Below are positions 34,138-43,893 of a DNA stretch of 64,000 nucleotides, piece by piece. The notes below the pieces were generated by a model. It searched no databases and was not told the origin of the DNA. It saw only the letters and a list, made by a program, of their open reading frames with translations. The DNA is from Rhodobacter sp. 24-YEA-8 (GTDB lineage Bacteria; Pseudomonadota; Alphaproteobacteria; Rhodobacterales; Rhodobacteraceae): positions 1 through 64,000 of the forward strand of contig NZ_FNSK01000001.1 in assembly GCF_900105075.1 (NCBI RefSeq), given 5' to 3'. The first letter of the stretch is position 1; each line of letters begins with the position of its first letter. The translations under genes were made by a program, and so were the position numbers.

Positions 34138-36255
34138 ATGATAGACGTAGAAGACCTTATCGCCCTTGTCCGTAACTACAATCCGCGCTCTGATGCCGAT
34201 CTGATCCGCCGCGCCTATGCTTACGGCATCCGGATGCATGAGGGGCAATATCGCAAGTCCGGCGAGCCCTATTTCACCCATCCCGTCGCCGTCGCCGCCA
34301 TTCTCACCGAGATGCGGCTGGATGATGACACGATCGTCACCGCGCTGTTGCATGACACGATCGAAGACACCCGCTCCACCTGGACCGAGATCGCCGACCA
34401 GTTCGGCCCCGATGTTGCCGAACTGGTCGATGGTGTCACCAAGCTGACCAATCTTCAGCTTTCCTCTGCCGAAAGCAAACAGGCCGAGAATTTCCGCAAG
34501 CTCTTTATGGCCATGTCCAAGGATCTGCGGGTGATCCTGGTCAAGCTCGCCGACCGTCTGCACAATATGCGCACGATCAAGTCGATGAAGCCGGAAAAGC
34601 AGGTGCAAAAAGCCCGCGAGACCATGGAAATCTTCGCGCCGCTGGCGGGCCGCATGGGCATGCAATGGATGCGCGAAGAGCTGGAGGATCTTTCTTTCCG
34701 CGTCATCAACCCCGATGCGCGCAATTCGATCATCCGCCGCTATGTGACCTTGCAGAAGAAAACCGGTGATGTGGTCCATAAGATCACCGCCGATATCCGG
34801 ACCGAGCTTGACCGCGAGGGTCTTGAGGCCATGGTCTACGGGCGCGCCAAAAAGCCCTATTCGATCTGGCGCAAGATGCAGGAGAAGGATCTCGCCTTCT
34901 CGCAACTCTCGGACATTTATGGCTTCCGGGTGATCTGCGGCTCGGTCACGGATTGCTACCGCATCCTTGGCGTGATCCATCAGCGCTGGCGCGCGGTGCC
35001 GGGGCGGTTCAAGGATTACATCAGCCAGCCGAAATCCAACGGCTACCGCTCGATCCATACCACGGTCTCGGGGCGCGCGGCCTCTAAGGTCGAAGTGCAG
35101 ATCCGCACCCGCGAGATGCATGAGGTCGCTGAATCCGGCGTTGCCGCGCATTGGTCCTACCGTGAGGGCGTGCTGGGCCGGAACCCCTTTGCCGTCGATC
35201 CCGCGAGCTGGATCAGCCAGATGACCGAGCGTCTGGACGAGGAAGACCACGACGAATTCCTCGAAAACGTCAAGCTCGAGATGTATTCCGATCAGGTCTT
35301 CTGCTTCACACCCAAGGGCGATGTGATCCAGCTGCCGCGCGGGGCGACGCCGCTCGATTACGCCTATGCGATCCATACCAGGATCGGCAATTCCACCGTT
35401 TCGGCCAAGGTCGATGGCATCCGCGTCCCGCTCTGGACCCGGCTGAAAAACGGGCAATCGGTCGAGATCATCACCGCCGAGGGCCAGCGCCCGCAACCGA
35501 CCTGGGTGGATATCGTGACCACGGGCCGCGCCAAGGCGGCGATCCGGCGGTCCTTGCGCGAAGAAGACCGTGGCCGCTTTGTCAAACTCGGCCAGGAGCT
35601 GGCGCGGGCGGCATTCGAACATGTTGGCAAGAAGGCCAGCGAAAAGGCGATCCGCACGGCGGCAAAGCTGCTGGGCTATCCCGATGACAGCGAGCTGTTG
35701 TCGCGTGTGGGATCGGCCGAAATCACCGCGCGCCGCCTTGTCGAAGTGCTCTATCCTGAACTCGTGACCACCCGCGAGCCGCAGGTCGACAGCCAGCGCC
35801 CTGTGGTCGGGCTGGAAGATGACCAGGCCTTCCGCCGCGCACCCTGCTGCCAGCCGCTGCCGGGCGAGCGGATCGTCGGCATCACCTATCGCGGCAAGGG
35901 GGTTGTTGCCCATGCCATCGACTGCCCGGCGCTGGAGGAATTCGAAAGCCAGACCGAACGCTGGGTCGATCTGCAATGGATGACCGGCCGCCACGCGCCG
36001 ATCCATTCGGTGACGCTGGAGCTGACGATTTCCAACGATGCGGGTATACTGGGTCGGGTCTGCACCCTGATCGGCGAACAGCGGGCCAATATCTCGGATC
36101 TGAAATTCACCGACCGCAAGCCGGATTTCTTCCGCCTGCTGGCCGAGGTCGATCTGCGGGATGTCGAACATCTCCATATGGTGATGACCGCGCTCGAGGC
36201 CGATACCGATGTGGCGCAGATCTCGCGCCACCGCGATCTGTCGCGTAAACCCTGA
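34138..36255 (+). CDS. rsh: Bifunctional (p)ppGpp synthetase/hydrolase (Rsh/SpoT)
   Basis: A protein of 705 residues from the ATG at 34138, which has GAGG five bases upstream; an in-frame ATG at 34123 lacks this. Domains in order: HD hydrolase (YFTHPVAVAAILTEM, TALLHDTIEDT), synthetase (SDIYGFRVICGS, YKDYI-type FKDYISQPKSNGYRSIHTTV), TGS (VFCFTPKGDVIQLPRGATPLDYAY), and a C-terminal ACT domain (ISNDAGILGRVCTLIGEQRANI). It sets the stringent response level. The hydrolase His-Asp residues are intact, so it should be bifunctional. Confidence 0.96.
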   Translation: MIDVEDLIALVRNYNPRSDADLIRRAYAYGIRMHEGQYRKSGEPYFTHPVAVAAILTEMRLDDDTIVTALLHDTIEDTRSTWTEIADQFGPDVAELVDGVTKLTNLQLSSAESKQAENFRKLFMAMSKDLRVILVKLADRLHNMRTIKSMKPEKQVQKARETMEIFAPLAGRMGMQWMREELEDLSFRVINPDARNSIIRRYVTLQKKTGDVVHKITADIRTELDREGLEAMVYGRAKKPYSIWRKMQEKDLAFSQLSDIYGFRVICGSVTDCYRILGVIHQRWRAVPGRFKDYISQPKSNGYRSIHTTVSGRAASKVEVQIRTREMHEVAESGVAAHWSYREGVLGRNPFAVDPASWISQMTERLDEEDHDEFLENVKLEMYSDQVFCFTPKGDVIQLPRGATPLDYAYAIHTRIGNSTVSAKVDGIRVPLWTRLKNGQSVEIITAEGQRPQPTWVDIVTTGRAKAAIRRSLREEDRGRFVKLGQELARAAFEHVGKKASEKAIRTAAKLLGYPDDSELLSRVGSAEITARRLVEVLYPELVTTREPQVDSQRPVVGLEDDQAFRRAPCCQPLPGERIVGITYRGKGVVAHAIDCPALEEFESQTERWVDLQWMTGRHAPIHSVTLELTISNDAGILGRVCTLIGEQRANISDLKFTDRKPDFFRLLAEVDLRDVEHLHMVMTALEADTDVAQISRHRDLSRKP

Positions 36256-36407
36256 CTCCATCTCGCCGCATTGCAGGCGGGCGAAAAAGTTCTTAACCTC
36301 CCGCGGATTGCCAGCCGGGCCTTTGGGCCGGCGCTGCTGGCCCGGGGCCAGGGCATCAGACCACAGGCGGACGGGGCGCGAATTCACGGCGGGGTTCAGG
36401 AGGGGTA

Positions 36408-37160
36408 ATGGCAGCGCGCGACAGGCTGAGGCTCAGCATCAGTGTCGATCAGGTGGCGGTGCTGCGCAATGCGCGCGGCAATGACTGGCCCGATCCCCTG
36501 AGGGCCGCGCTGCTCGCCGAAGCTTCCGGCGCGGATGGCATCTCGGCGCGGTTGCGCGCGGATCGCCGCGATCTCTCGGAGGGCGATATCGAAGCGCTGG
36601 CCGCCGGGCTTGGTATCCCGCTGCATCTGAATGCCGCGCCGACGCCCGCGATGCTCGGGCTGCTGACGCGCTTGCGGCCCGCCTCCTGCTGCCTTGTTGC
36701 CGAGGCGCCGGATGGGAGCCGGGCCGATATCTGTCTCGATATTCTGGCCGACGAGCCGGGGCTGCGCGCTGCCATAAGCACCTTACGCGGGGCCGGAACC
36801 CGGCCGGCACTTCTGATCGGCCATGCGCGTGCAGAGATCGAGGCCGCCGCGCGCAGTGGGGCTCAGATCGTCGTGTTCCATACCGGCGCCTATTCCATCG
36901 CCCATGCCGAGGGGCGCCAGGACGAGGCAGATCGCGAGATCTGCGCGCTGCACGCGGCGGCAGTGCTTGCGACGGGGCTCGGGCTCGAGGCCCATGCGGC
37001 CCATGGCCTGACCTATGAGAATATCGACCCCGTTGCCGCGATCCCCGAATTGCGCGAGGTGCATATCGGCCATTTCCTGATCGGCGAGGCGGTCTATATC
37101 GGGCTCGGCCCCGCGATCGAGGAAATGCGACGCCGCATCGATGCCGCATGTCAGTGGTGA
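36408..37160 (+). CDS. PdxJ-like protein with most catalytic residues replaced
   Basis: A protein of 250 residues, clearly homologous to pyridoxine 5'-phosphate synthase along its length (VLRNARGNDWPDPLRAALLAE, AGADGIS, HGLTYENIDPVAAIPEL, IGHFLIGEAV). Against E. coli PdxJ, His12 is Gln15, Asn9 is Ser12, the proton acceptor His45 is Arg48, His52 is Asp55, the acceptor Glu72 is Asn75, and the Glu before HTG is Phe. His193 and the phosphate-loop GH are kept. By family knowledge this should not make pyridoxine phosphate. It keeps the normal pdxJ position between rsh and acpS and has an intact frame, so it may have a new or regulatory role. Confidence 0.9.
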   Translation: MAARDRLRLSISVDQVAVLRNARGNDWPDPLRAALLAEASGADGISARLRADRRDLSEGDIEALAAGLGIPLHLNAAPTPAMLGLLTRLRPASCCLVAEAPDGSRADICLDILADEPGLRAAISTLRGAGTRPALLIGHARAEIEAAARSGAQIVVFHTGAYSIAHAEGRQDEADREICALHAAAVLATGLGLEAHAAHGLTYENIDPVAAIPELREVHIGHFLIGEAVYIGLGPAIEEMRRRIDAACQW

Positions 37161-37271
37161 CAGAACGGGCCGGGGCGCTTGCCTTGCCGGAACGGCTATC
37201 CGCTGCATATCGCCCATCTCGCCGTAGGGCGCCCGAAACCCGCGACGTCAAAGTAATGCTGAAATGAGACA

Positions 37272-37676
37272 ATGATGATCCTTGGCATCGGCACAGACCT
37301 CGCCAATATCGAGCGCATCGGCCAGGTGCTGGAACGCCATGGCGACCGCTTTCGCAACCGGGTCTTTACCACCGGGGAACAGCAAAAAGCCGAAGCGCGG
37401 CGCGAAACCGTGGCCACCTATGCCAAACGCTGGGCCGCGAAAGAGGCCTGTTCCAAGGCGCTCGGCACCGGGCTGAGGATGGGGATCTCCTGGAAAGACA
37501 TGGCGGTCTCGAATCTTGCCACCGGGCAGCCGGTGATGGCGGTGACCGGCTGGGCGGCAGAACGGCTCGCGCAGATGACGCCGCCGGGCCATGAGGCGCT
37601 GATCCATGTCACACTGACCGATGATCATCCCTGGGCGCAGGCCTTTGTCGTGATAGAGGCGCGGCCGCTGCGCTGA
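37272..37676 (+). CDS. acpS: Holo-[acyl-carrier-protein] synthase
   Basis: A protein of 134 residues. The Mg/CoA-binding segments are [15 protein letters not shown] and [18 protein letters not shown]. It transfers the phosphopantetheine arm from CoA to apo-ACP, serving fatty acid synthesis. Two adjacent ATG codons (37272 and 37275) are possible starts. Confidence 0.96.
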   Translation: MMILGIGTDLANIERIGQVLERHGDRFRNRVFTTGEQQKAEARRETVATYAKRWAAKEACSKALGTGLRMGISWKDMAVSNLATGQPVMAVTGWAAERLAQMTPPGHEALIHVTLTDDHPWAQAFVVIEARPLR

Positions 37677-37878
37677 GTGGCCATGGCGCAAAGCTAAATC
37701 CAGAGGACGGTACAGAGGTCTACCTCCTGATCCAAATAGCCGCGCCCAAGGCGCAGGCCGGGCGCACAGGCCCCGTTTCCACCGTCTACACCTGCAATTG
37801 ACCCCGGCAAAACCGGGCGCGGCTTGACAGGTCCGCCCCCCCGGCGCAAGAAGCGGCCCGGTACAGCGCGGAAGGCTA

Positions 37879-38694
37879 GTGAAGATGGCGAAGGCAAAGG
37901 GCGAGAGCGGCGGCATCGTCGAGACGATCAAAACCGTCTTCTGGGCATTGGTGATCGCAGGGCTGTTCCGGACGCTGTTCTTCCAGCCCTTCTGGATCCC
38001 GTCGGAATCGATGAAGAGCTCGCTCCTCGTGGGTGACTTCCTCTTCGTCAACAAAATGGCTTACGGCTATTCCAAATATTCCTGCCCCTTCGGTCTTTGC
38101 CCTTTTGAAGGCCGCATTCTCGGCTCTGATCCGTTGCGTGGCGATGTGGTCGTGTTCCGCAACCCCTATACCGGCGATGATTATATCAAGCGTCTGATCG
38201 GTCTGCCGGGCGACCGTGTCCAGATGAAGGATGGCCGCGTCCTGCTCAACGGCACCGAAGTGCCGCAGGTGCCGGACGGGATCTTTACCGAAATCTATGG
38301 CCCCCAGGGCCCGATGAAGAATTACCCGCAATGCGAGAATGGCGCGGTCGGCCTTAATGGCATCTGCGAAAAATCGCGCTCGATCGAGACATTGCCGACC
38401 GGCGATGGGGATGCGACCCGGTCCTATCCGGTGCTCAATATCAAGGATACGGCAGGGCTGCCTGATAACACCAATGTCTACACCGTTCCCGACGGGCATT
38501 ATTTCTTCATGGGCGATAACCGCGACAACAGCCAGGATTCGCGCTTCCAGCCCGGCCTGCAGGGCGGTATCGGCATGGTGCCCGCAGAGTATCTGATCGG
38601 CCGCGCGGATCGCATCGTCTTCTCTTCTGCCGGCGCCAGCCTGTGGTATTTCTGGACCTGGCGGGCCGACCGCTTCTTCCTCGGGATCAACTGA
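37879..38694 (+). CDS. lepB: Signal peptidase I
   Basis: A protein of 271 residues from a GTG at 37879 (GGAAGG nearby) or of 269 residues from the ATG at 37885. One N-terminal membrane helix (about residues 16-36), catalytic Ser44 in [13 protein letters not shown], catalytic Lys104 in [11 protein letters not shown], and [13 protein letters not shown] (box D/E). It cleaves signal peptides on the periplasmic side of the inner membrane. The stop is four bases before rnc. Confidence 0.96.
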   Translation: MKMAKAKGESGGIVETIKTVFWALVIAGLFRTLFFQPFWIPSESMKSSLLVGDFLFVNKMAYGYSKYSCPFGLCPFEGRILGSDPLRGDVVVFRNPYTGDDYIKRLIGLPGDRVQMKDGRVLLNGTEVPQVPDGIFTEIYGPQGPMKNYPQCENGAVGLNGICEKSRSIETLPTGDGDATRSYPVLNIKDTAGLPDNTNVYTVPDGHYFFMGDNRDNSQDSRFQPGLQGGIGMVPAEYLIGRADRIVFSSAGASLWYFWTWRADRFFLGIN

Positions 38695-38698
38695 GCCC

Positions 38699-39388
38699 AT
38701 GCGGCTGTCTGCCGATCTCAGGGCTTTTCAGACCCGCATCGGGCATGAATTTGCGCGTGGCGAGCTGCTGGTGCGGGCGGTGACGCATCCCTCGATTGCC
38801 ACGCCGACGCGGCCAGACAATCAGCGGCTGGAATTCCTGGGTGACCGGGTGCTTGGCCTTGTGATGTCCGAGGCGCTGCTTGCGGCCGATAAGGCCGCCA
38901 GCGAAGGCCAGCTTGCGCCGCGTTTCAATGCACTTGTGCGCAAGGAAACCTGCGCCGAGGTCGCGCGCGAGATCGGGCTTGGCGATGTGCTGCGGCTGGG
39001 CCGGTCCGAGATGCTTTCGGGCGGGCGCCGCAAAGAGGCTTTGCTGGGCGATGCCACCGAGGCGCTGATCGCCGCCGTCTATCTGGATGCGGGGTTCGAC
39101 GCGGCGCGTGATCTCGTGCTCCGGCTCTGGGGCGGTCGTGTCGGCGCGGTTGAACCCGATGCGCGCGATCCGAAATCGGCGCTGCAGGAATGGGCCCAGG
39201 CGCGCGGCATGGCGCCGCCGAAATATACCGAGACCGGCCGCTCTGGCCCTGATCATCAGCCGCTGTTCACGGTCAGCGTTTTGCTGGACAATGGTGCGGG
39301 AGAGGTGGCGAAAGCCGGCTCGAAACGCGCGGCGGAACAAATTGCGGCAGCAGCGCTGCTGAAACGGCTGGAGGCCGGAAATGACTGA
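38699..39388 (+). CDS. rnc: Ribonuclease III
   Basis: A protein of 229 residues. The signature [16 protein letters not shown] contains the catalytic Glu and Asp, and [19 protein letters not shown] gives the second acidic pair. The C-terminal double-stranded-RNA-binding domain starts near [14 protein letters not shown]. It processes rRNA and other structured RNAs. It overlaps era by eight bases. Confidence 0.97.
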   Translation: MRLSADLRAFQTRIGHEFARGELLVRAVTHPSIATPTRPDNQRLEFLGDRVLGLVMSEALLAADKAASEGQLAPRFNALVRKETCAEVAREIGLGDVLRLGRSEMLSGGRRKEALLGDATEALIAAVYLDAGFDAARDLVLRLWGGRVGAVEPDARDPKSALQEWAQARGMAPPKYTETGRSGPDHQPLFTVSVLLDNGAGEVAKAGSKRAAEQIAAAALLKRLEAGND

Positions 39389-40328
39389 GATACCGGCTGT
39401 GACCGAACCCCAATCCGATGGCACCCGTGCCGGCTTTGTCGCGCTGATCGGCGAGCCTAATGCCGGCAAATCGACGCTGCTCAACCGTATGGTTGGCGCG
39501 AAGGTCTCCATCGTGACGCATAAGGTCCAGACCACGCGCACCCGCATTCGCGGCGTCTGCATGGAAGGCCAGACCCAGATCGTCTTTGTCGACACGCCCG
39601 GCCTTTTCCGTCCGCGGCGCCGGCTGGACCGCGCCATGGTGAAAGCCGCCTGGGGCGGCGCGGCGGATGCCGATGTCGTGGTTCTGCTGATCGAGGCACA
39701 TCGCGGGCTGACCGAGGGCGCAAAGGCCATTATCGAACGGCTGGCTGGCGAGCTTCCGAAGGACCGCCCCGTGGCGCTGGCGATCAACAAGATCGACAAG
39801 GTGAAGGCAGAACGCCTCCTCGGTCTCGCCGAAGAAATGAACGGGGCCTTTCCTTTCGCGAAGACCTTCATGATCTCGGCCGAAAAGGGCTATGGGGTGC
39901 AGGATCTGCGCGAATGGCTGGCCGCAGAGCTGCCCGAAGGCGCCTGGTTCTACCCCGAAGATCAGCTGGCCGATCTGCCCTTGCGGATGATCGCCGCCGA
40001 GATGACGCGCGAAAAGCTGACGCTGCGGCTGCATGAGGAGCTCCCCTATCAGCTGACCGTCGAGACCGAGAAATGGGAGGACCGCAAGGACGGCTCCACC
40101 CGGATCGACCAGATCGTCTACGTGGCGCGCGATGGCCATAAGGGCATCGTGCTCGGCAATCGCGGCGAGACGATCAAAGCAATCGGTCAGGCGGCGCGTG
40201 CCGAAATCAAGGAATTCCTCGACCGCGAAGTGCATCTGTTCCTGCAGGTCAAGGTCCGACCGAACTGGCAGGAAGAGGCCGAGCGCTATTCCGAAATGGG
40301 GCTTGAGTTCAAAGACGGTGACGCCTGA
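39381..40328 (+). CDS. era: GTPase Era
   Basis: A protein of 315 residues. G1 is [13 protein letters not shown]2 falls in the [10 protein letters not shown] region, G3 is FVDTPGLF and G4 is INKIDKV. The C-terminal KH domain has [13 protein letters not shown] and [20 protein letters not shown]. Era helps 30S ribosome maturation by binding the 16S rRNA 3' end. GGAGG inside the rnc end supports the start. Confidence 0.97.
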   Translation: MTEIPAVTEPQSDGTRAGFVALIGEPNAGKSTLLNRMVGAKVSIVTHKVQTTRTRIRGVCMEGQTQIVFVDTPGLFRPRRRLDRAMVKAAWGGAADADVVVLLIEAHRGLTEGAKAIIERLAGELPKDRPVALAINKIDKVKAERLLGLAEEMNGAFPFAKTFMISAEKGYGVQDLREWLAAELPEGAWFYPEDQLADLPLRMIAAEMTREKLTLRLHEELPYQLTVETEKWEDRKDGSTRIDQIVYVARDGHKGIVLGNRGETIKAIGQAARAEIKEFLDREVHLFLQVKVRPNWQEEAERYSEMGLEFKDGDA

Positions 40329-40333
40329 GGGTC

Positions 40334-40528
40334 TCAGGCGCCGCGTCTGAACCCGCGTTTCAGTGCCGACCAGGCCAGCCAGATCACGCCACCGATGCCG
40401 ATGGCCTTCGATGACCTGTCGAGAAGCCGGTCCTGCCCCAGCCCCTTTGGATCGCGTTTCATGGCGAATGCGGCGATAGCTGCGGTGATCAGGGCGAACA
40501 CGGCCCCTCCCGGTGCGCGGTATTTCAT
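40334..40528 (-). CDS. Small hypothetical membrane-associated protein
   Basis: A protein of 64 residues on the strand opposite its neighbours. The ATG at 40528 has an excellent GGAGGGAGG ribosome site. There are two hydrophobic stretches (GGAVFALITAAIAAFAM and AIGIGGVIWLAWSAL) joined by a basic loop, ending Arg-Gly-Ala. It ends five bases after the convergent era stop. Function unknown. Confidence 0.7.
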   Translation of the reverse strand: MKYRAPGGAVFALITAAIAAFAMKRDPKGLGQDRLLDRSSKAIGIGGVIWLAWSALKRGFRRGA

Positions 40529-40616
40529 TGTCTCGCCTCCCTCCGCCTGGCCTGTTAACAGGGATATAGGGCAGGAGAGGCATCCTGCCAGCAGGGGTTT
40601 GTGAAAGGCCCGCGAA

Positions 40617-40952
40617 ATGACCAGGCTCACCGCCGAATTCTGGGTCCAGGCCTATCTGCGCCGGCTTAATCTTGCGGATATCCCGGCCTATGTGACGGCC
40701 AAAGGGGATGCGACGGCGGGGGCGGTGATGGTGAAACTCGCCACGCTGGACGGAGAGGCGCAGGCCTTTGAGCGCCGCACCGATCTGATGAGCGGCGGGC
40801 GCCAATGGATCACTTATGCCAGCGGTCCTGAACGTGATGTCGATGCGGCGCTGACCCGCGCCCGCGCCCGCGACCCCGACCTCTGGATCATCGAGATCGA
40901 GGACCGCGCCGGGCGGACATTGCTGGATGAGCCAGGCCTTGCCGGCGACTGA
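40617..40952 (+). CDS. DUF1491-family protein
   Basis: A protein of 111 residues matching the alphaproteobacterial DUF1491 family that commonly follows era: MTRLTAEFWVQAYLRRL, AGAVMVKLATLDGEAQAFERR, DLWIIEIEDRAGRTLLDE. It is soluble with no known function. recO would often come next but is elsewhere in this window. Confidence 0.85.
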   Translation: MTRLTAEFWVQAYLRRLNLADIPAYVTAKGDATAGAVMVKLATLDGEAQAFERRTDLMSGGRQWITYASGPERDVDAALTRARARDPDLWIIEIEDRAGRTLLDEPGLAGD

Positions 40953-41466
40953 CTCTCTGAATAGTCCCATGCCTCGTGGCCGCGCTCTTCGCTGATTTTG
41001 CGGTGAGGAGGCCATGATGGACATATGCAATTGCATAGACGGATTCAGGGCGAAGCGGTGGCGAAGATCCCTGTCGCTTCGGCGATGGTGGGGTGAGCAA
41101 GGCCGTGCTCTGTGCCTCGCCACAGGTGGGAATGAGGCAAGGCAGGTGCCAGACTACACGCCTGGAAGGAGAACCGCGCTTGCTGATCGCGATCACCCTG
41201 GCCCATAAAACAGCGCGCGCCAGATGCGCCATGATGACAAAGTGACAGAATTACAGGGCGAAGAGGTGCGGGAAGCCGCCGCCTCCATGGGCAAAGGATC
41301 GAGTGGATCCGGATCGGAAAAGCCAGACAGCGGCTGCGGGCAATCCGGCTCGGGACGCAGATATGGACCTGCTTCGCCGATCACAATCACGGCCCGCCCC
41401 TTCTGAAAACTGCCGCATATACAGGCCCGGCAGAAGACCGCACCCGGACACTGGCCCCAGAAGTTT
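40953..41466. other. Intergenic region without a convincing gene; contains a 14-bp palindrome
   Basis: About 510 bp between the DUF1491 gene and the convergent mcd gene. The open frames here lack ribosome sites and recognisable domains. TATGCAATTGCATA at 41024-41037 is a perfect, A/T-rich 14-bp palindrome in an otherwise GC-rich setting, a shape typical of dimeric regulator sites, but no promoter or gene obviously uses it. Confidence 0.5.
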
Positions 41467-43140
41467 CTAGTCCAGAAGGCGCCGCGCGATGACCTGGGCC
41501 TGGATCTCGGCAGCCCCTTCAAAGATGTTCAGGATCCGCGCGTCACACAGGATCCGCGAGATGCGGTATTCCAGCGCAAAGCCATTGCCGCCATGGATCT
41601 GCAGCGCGTTATCCGCCGCCGACCAGGCCACACGCGCGCCCAGAAGCTTCGCCATCCCTGCCTCAAGGTCACAGCGCTTGTCGTGATCCTTTTGCCAGGC
41701 CGCGAAATAGGTCAGCTGCCGCGCGATCATCACCTCGACCGCCATCATGGCGAGCTTGCCGCCAACACGCGGAAATTCAACCAGAGATTTTCCGAATTGC
41801 TTACGGTCTTCGGCATATTGCAGCCCGGTCTCCAGCGCCGATTGCGCCACGCCGATCGCGCGCGCCCCGGTCTGGATCCGCGCCGATTCAAAAGTCTGCA
41901 TCAGCTGTTTGAAGCCCTGGCCGGGCTGGCCACCCAGCAGGTTTTCCGCCTTCACTTTGAACCCGTCAAAGCCCAGCTCATATTCCTTCATGCCGCGATA
42001 GCCGAGCACCTCGATCTCGCCGCCCGTCATGCCGGGCGTCGGGAAAGGGGCCTCATCGGTGCCCGGCGTCTTCTCGGCCAGAAACATCGACAGCCCGCGC
42101 CAGTCGGTGGTGTCGGGGTCGGTGCGCGCCAGCAGCGTCATCACATGGGTGCGCGCGGCATGGGTGATCCAGGTCTTGTTGCCGGTGATCTCCCAGCCTT
42201 CGTCCGTCCGGACGGAGCGGGTGCGCAAGGATCCCAGATCCGAGCCGGTATTCGGTTCGGTGAACACGGCGGTCGGCAGGATCTCTCCGCTGGCCAGTTT
42301 CGGCAGCCATTGTGCTTTCTGGTCCGGCGTGCCGCCGCAAAGGATCAGCTCTGCCGCGATTTCAGACCGTGTTCCCAGCGATCCGACCCCGATATAGCCG
42401 CGCGACAGTTCTTCTGAGACCACCACCATCGAGGCTTTCGACAGGCCGAAGCCGCCGAATTCCTCAGGGATCGTCAAGCCGAACACGCCCATTTCGGCCA
42501 GTTCCGCGATCACCTCCATCGGGATCAGCTCGTCCTTCAGGTGCCAGTCATGGGCGCGCGGGATCACCTTTTCATCGGCATAGCGGCGGAACTGGTCGCG
42601 GATCATCTCGAGTTCGTCATCAAGACCCGAGGCACCAAAGGTCGCCCGCGCCTTGTCTTCGCGCATCAGCGTGACCAGCCGCGCCCGCGCCGCCGGGCTA
42701 TTGCCCTCAGCGGCGAGCATCAGCGCCTCGGCCCCCGGCTCATAGTCCAGGCCCAAATCCGAGAGCCGCGCGATCTCGGTCTGGCTCATCGGGATGCCGC
42801 CCCGGATCTGCGCGAGGTATTCGCCAAACCCGATCTGCAGGATCAGGGCCTCGATCTCGCCAAACCGGCCCTGGTCGCTCAGCCGCCCGGCCCAGGCATC
42901 CAGCTGGCGCAGCGCCTCGACATAGGTGGCCAGCCAGGACAGCGCATGCGCGGCATATTGATGGGTCTCGAGTGCGGATGCGCTGATCTTGCCGCCGGTG
43001 CTGACCTTTGCCCGCAGGGCCTCGCGCGCGTCGCTGAAAAGCCGGTCAAGCCCGGGCAGGCTCGCGGCGGTCAGTGCCTTCAGATCGGGAAGCAGGATCG
43101 CGGCAGAGGTCTGGGTGGCGGGCTGACCATCATGGGGCAT
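41467..43140 (-). CDS. mcd: (2S)-methylsuccinyl-CoA dehydrogenase (ethylmalonyl-CoA pathway)
   Basis: A protein of 557 residues, much longer than ordinary acyl-CoA dehydrogenases because of an extra N-terminal domain of about 150 residues, which is the mark of Mcd. The dehydrogenase core has GVFGLTIPEEFGGFGLSK, TEPNTGSDLGSLRT, NKTWITHAA, the FESARIQTGARAIG region and ALQIHGGNGFALEYRISR. It oxidises methylsuccinyl-CoA to mesaconyl-CoA during acetyl-CoA assimilation without isocitrate lyase. No other pathway genes (ccr, ecm, mch) are adjacent. GGAG precedes the ATG. Confidence 0.88.
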   Translation of the reverse strand: MPHDGQPATQTSAAILLPDLKALTAASLPGLDRLFSDAREALRAKVSTGGKISASALETHQYAAHALSWLATYVEALRQLDAWAGRLSDQGRFGEIEALILQIGFGEYLAQIRGGIPMSQTEIARLSDLGLDYEPGAEALMLAAEGNSPAARARLVTLMREDKARATFGASGLDDELEMIRDQFRRYADEKVIPRAHDWHLKDELIPMEVIAELAEMGVFGLTIPEEFGGFGLSKASMVVVSEELSRGYIGVGSLGTRSEIAAELILCGGTPDQKAQWLPKLASGEILPTAVFTEPNTGSDLGSLRTRSVRTDEGWEITGNKTWITHAARTHVMTLLARTDPDTTDWRGLSMFLAEKTPGTDEAPFPTPGMTGGEIEVLGYRGMKEYELGFDGFKVKAENLLGGQPGQGFKQLMQTFESARIQTGARAIGVAQSALETGLQYAEDRKQFGKSLVEFPRVGGKLAMMAVEVMIARQLTYFAAWQKDHDKRCDLEAGMAKLLGARVAWSAADNALQIHGGNGFALEYRISRILCDARILNIFEGAAEIQAQVIARRLLD

Positions 43141-43267
43141 GACTGGCTCCGATACTGGCTGAGATGAGGTCCGGTTGCGCCCGAATCCCTAGCGCCTTCG
43201 CAGTCGCAGCGCAATATCATTTCGCTATGATGCTGTAGTGGGTTCTAAAGTGTCGTGGTGAAATATG

Positions 43268-43810
43268 TCACGAGGTTGCACCACAGGCATTCGCGATATC
43301 CGGGCGCGCCTCGGCGGGGGCGACCTCGAATTCGACGCGGTAAAGCCGCGTGCCCTGATCCCAGGCTTCGAAAGCCCAGATGCCCGGGATCAGCTCGTCC
43401 TCTTCATCAAAGCGGAAGAAGCTGTTCACCTCGCCCGAATCGGTGATCGAGGTGACCCAGGTCTCGGGCTTTGCTCGGCCGGGGCGATAGATCCGGGCCT
43501 CGGCATTGGCGGTCACCTCGCCCGGGGCAGCGATTACGCGGATGCCGAAGGCAAGGCCGATGCTTGCGGGGACGATATTTTCGTCCGGCCAGTGAAATTC
43601 GATCCGGTCGCGCGGCACATGCAGCCAGCCGGCAATCGTGTCGGGGGCAGGGGCGCGGTCCATCGCTTTCAGAGCGCAGAAAATGCCCCATTCCACCGCT
43701 GCAACCCTGTCTGACAGCTGCGGCGCGGCAATGGTCTCGGCCCGCAGCCCCGACGGGAGGACGAGCAGCGCGGAAAACAAAAGGGCGGAGAGGCGCGGAA
43801 AACGGATCAT
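43268..43810 (-). CDS. Hypothetical secreted protein (DUF3859-like)
   Basis: A protein of 180 residues from the ATG at 43810, chosen because a signal peptide then starts directly (MIRFPRLSALLFSALLVLPSGLRA). The mature part is beta-rich with a WGIFCALKA start and VRVIAAPGEVTA-like strands, and ends with a Cys that could pair with the Cys after WGIF. It resembles DUF3859 proteins. Function unknown, probably periplasmic. Confidence 0.72.
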   Translation of the reverse strand: MIRFPRLSALLFSALLVLPSGLRAETIAAPQLSDRVAAVEWGIFCALKAMDRAPAPDTIAGWLHVPRDRIEFHWPDENIVPASIGLAFGIRVIAAPGEVTANAEARIYRPGRAKPETWVTSITDSGEVNSFFRFDEEDELIPGIWAFEAWDQGTRLYRVEFEVAPAEARPDIANACGATS

Positions 43811-43893
43811 GTTGGCAAAGGAACCTCGCATACAGAACCGGTGCAAGCCCTGTCACTGCGGCGCAGGCCTGGCATGTCGGAAATGACCGGCCT

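Noticed and set aside
34012..36387. 791-codon antisense frame over rsh
   Set aside because: Shadow of the rsh gene; no family features.
37824..37875. TTGACA as a lepB promoter
   Set aside because: No -10-like hexamer lies 15-19 bp downstream in this very GC-rich stretch.
39273..41123. 616-codon antisense frame over era and DUF1491
   Set aside because: Shadow frame; era and its neighbours are certain on the other strand.
40953..41466. tRNA, small RNA or transposase remnant in the gap before mcd
   Set aside because: No T-loop or anticodon pattern, no inverted-repeat ends and no transposase motifs were found by eye.
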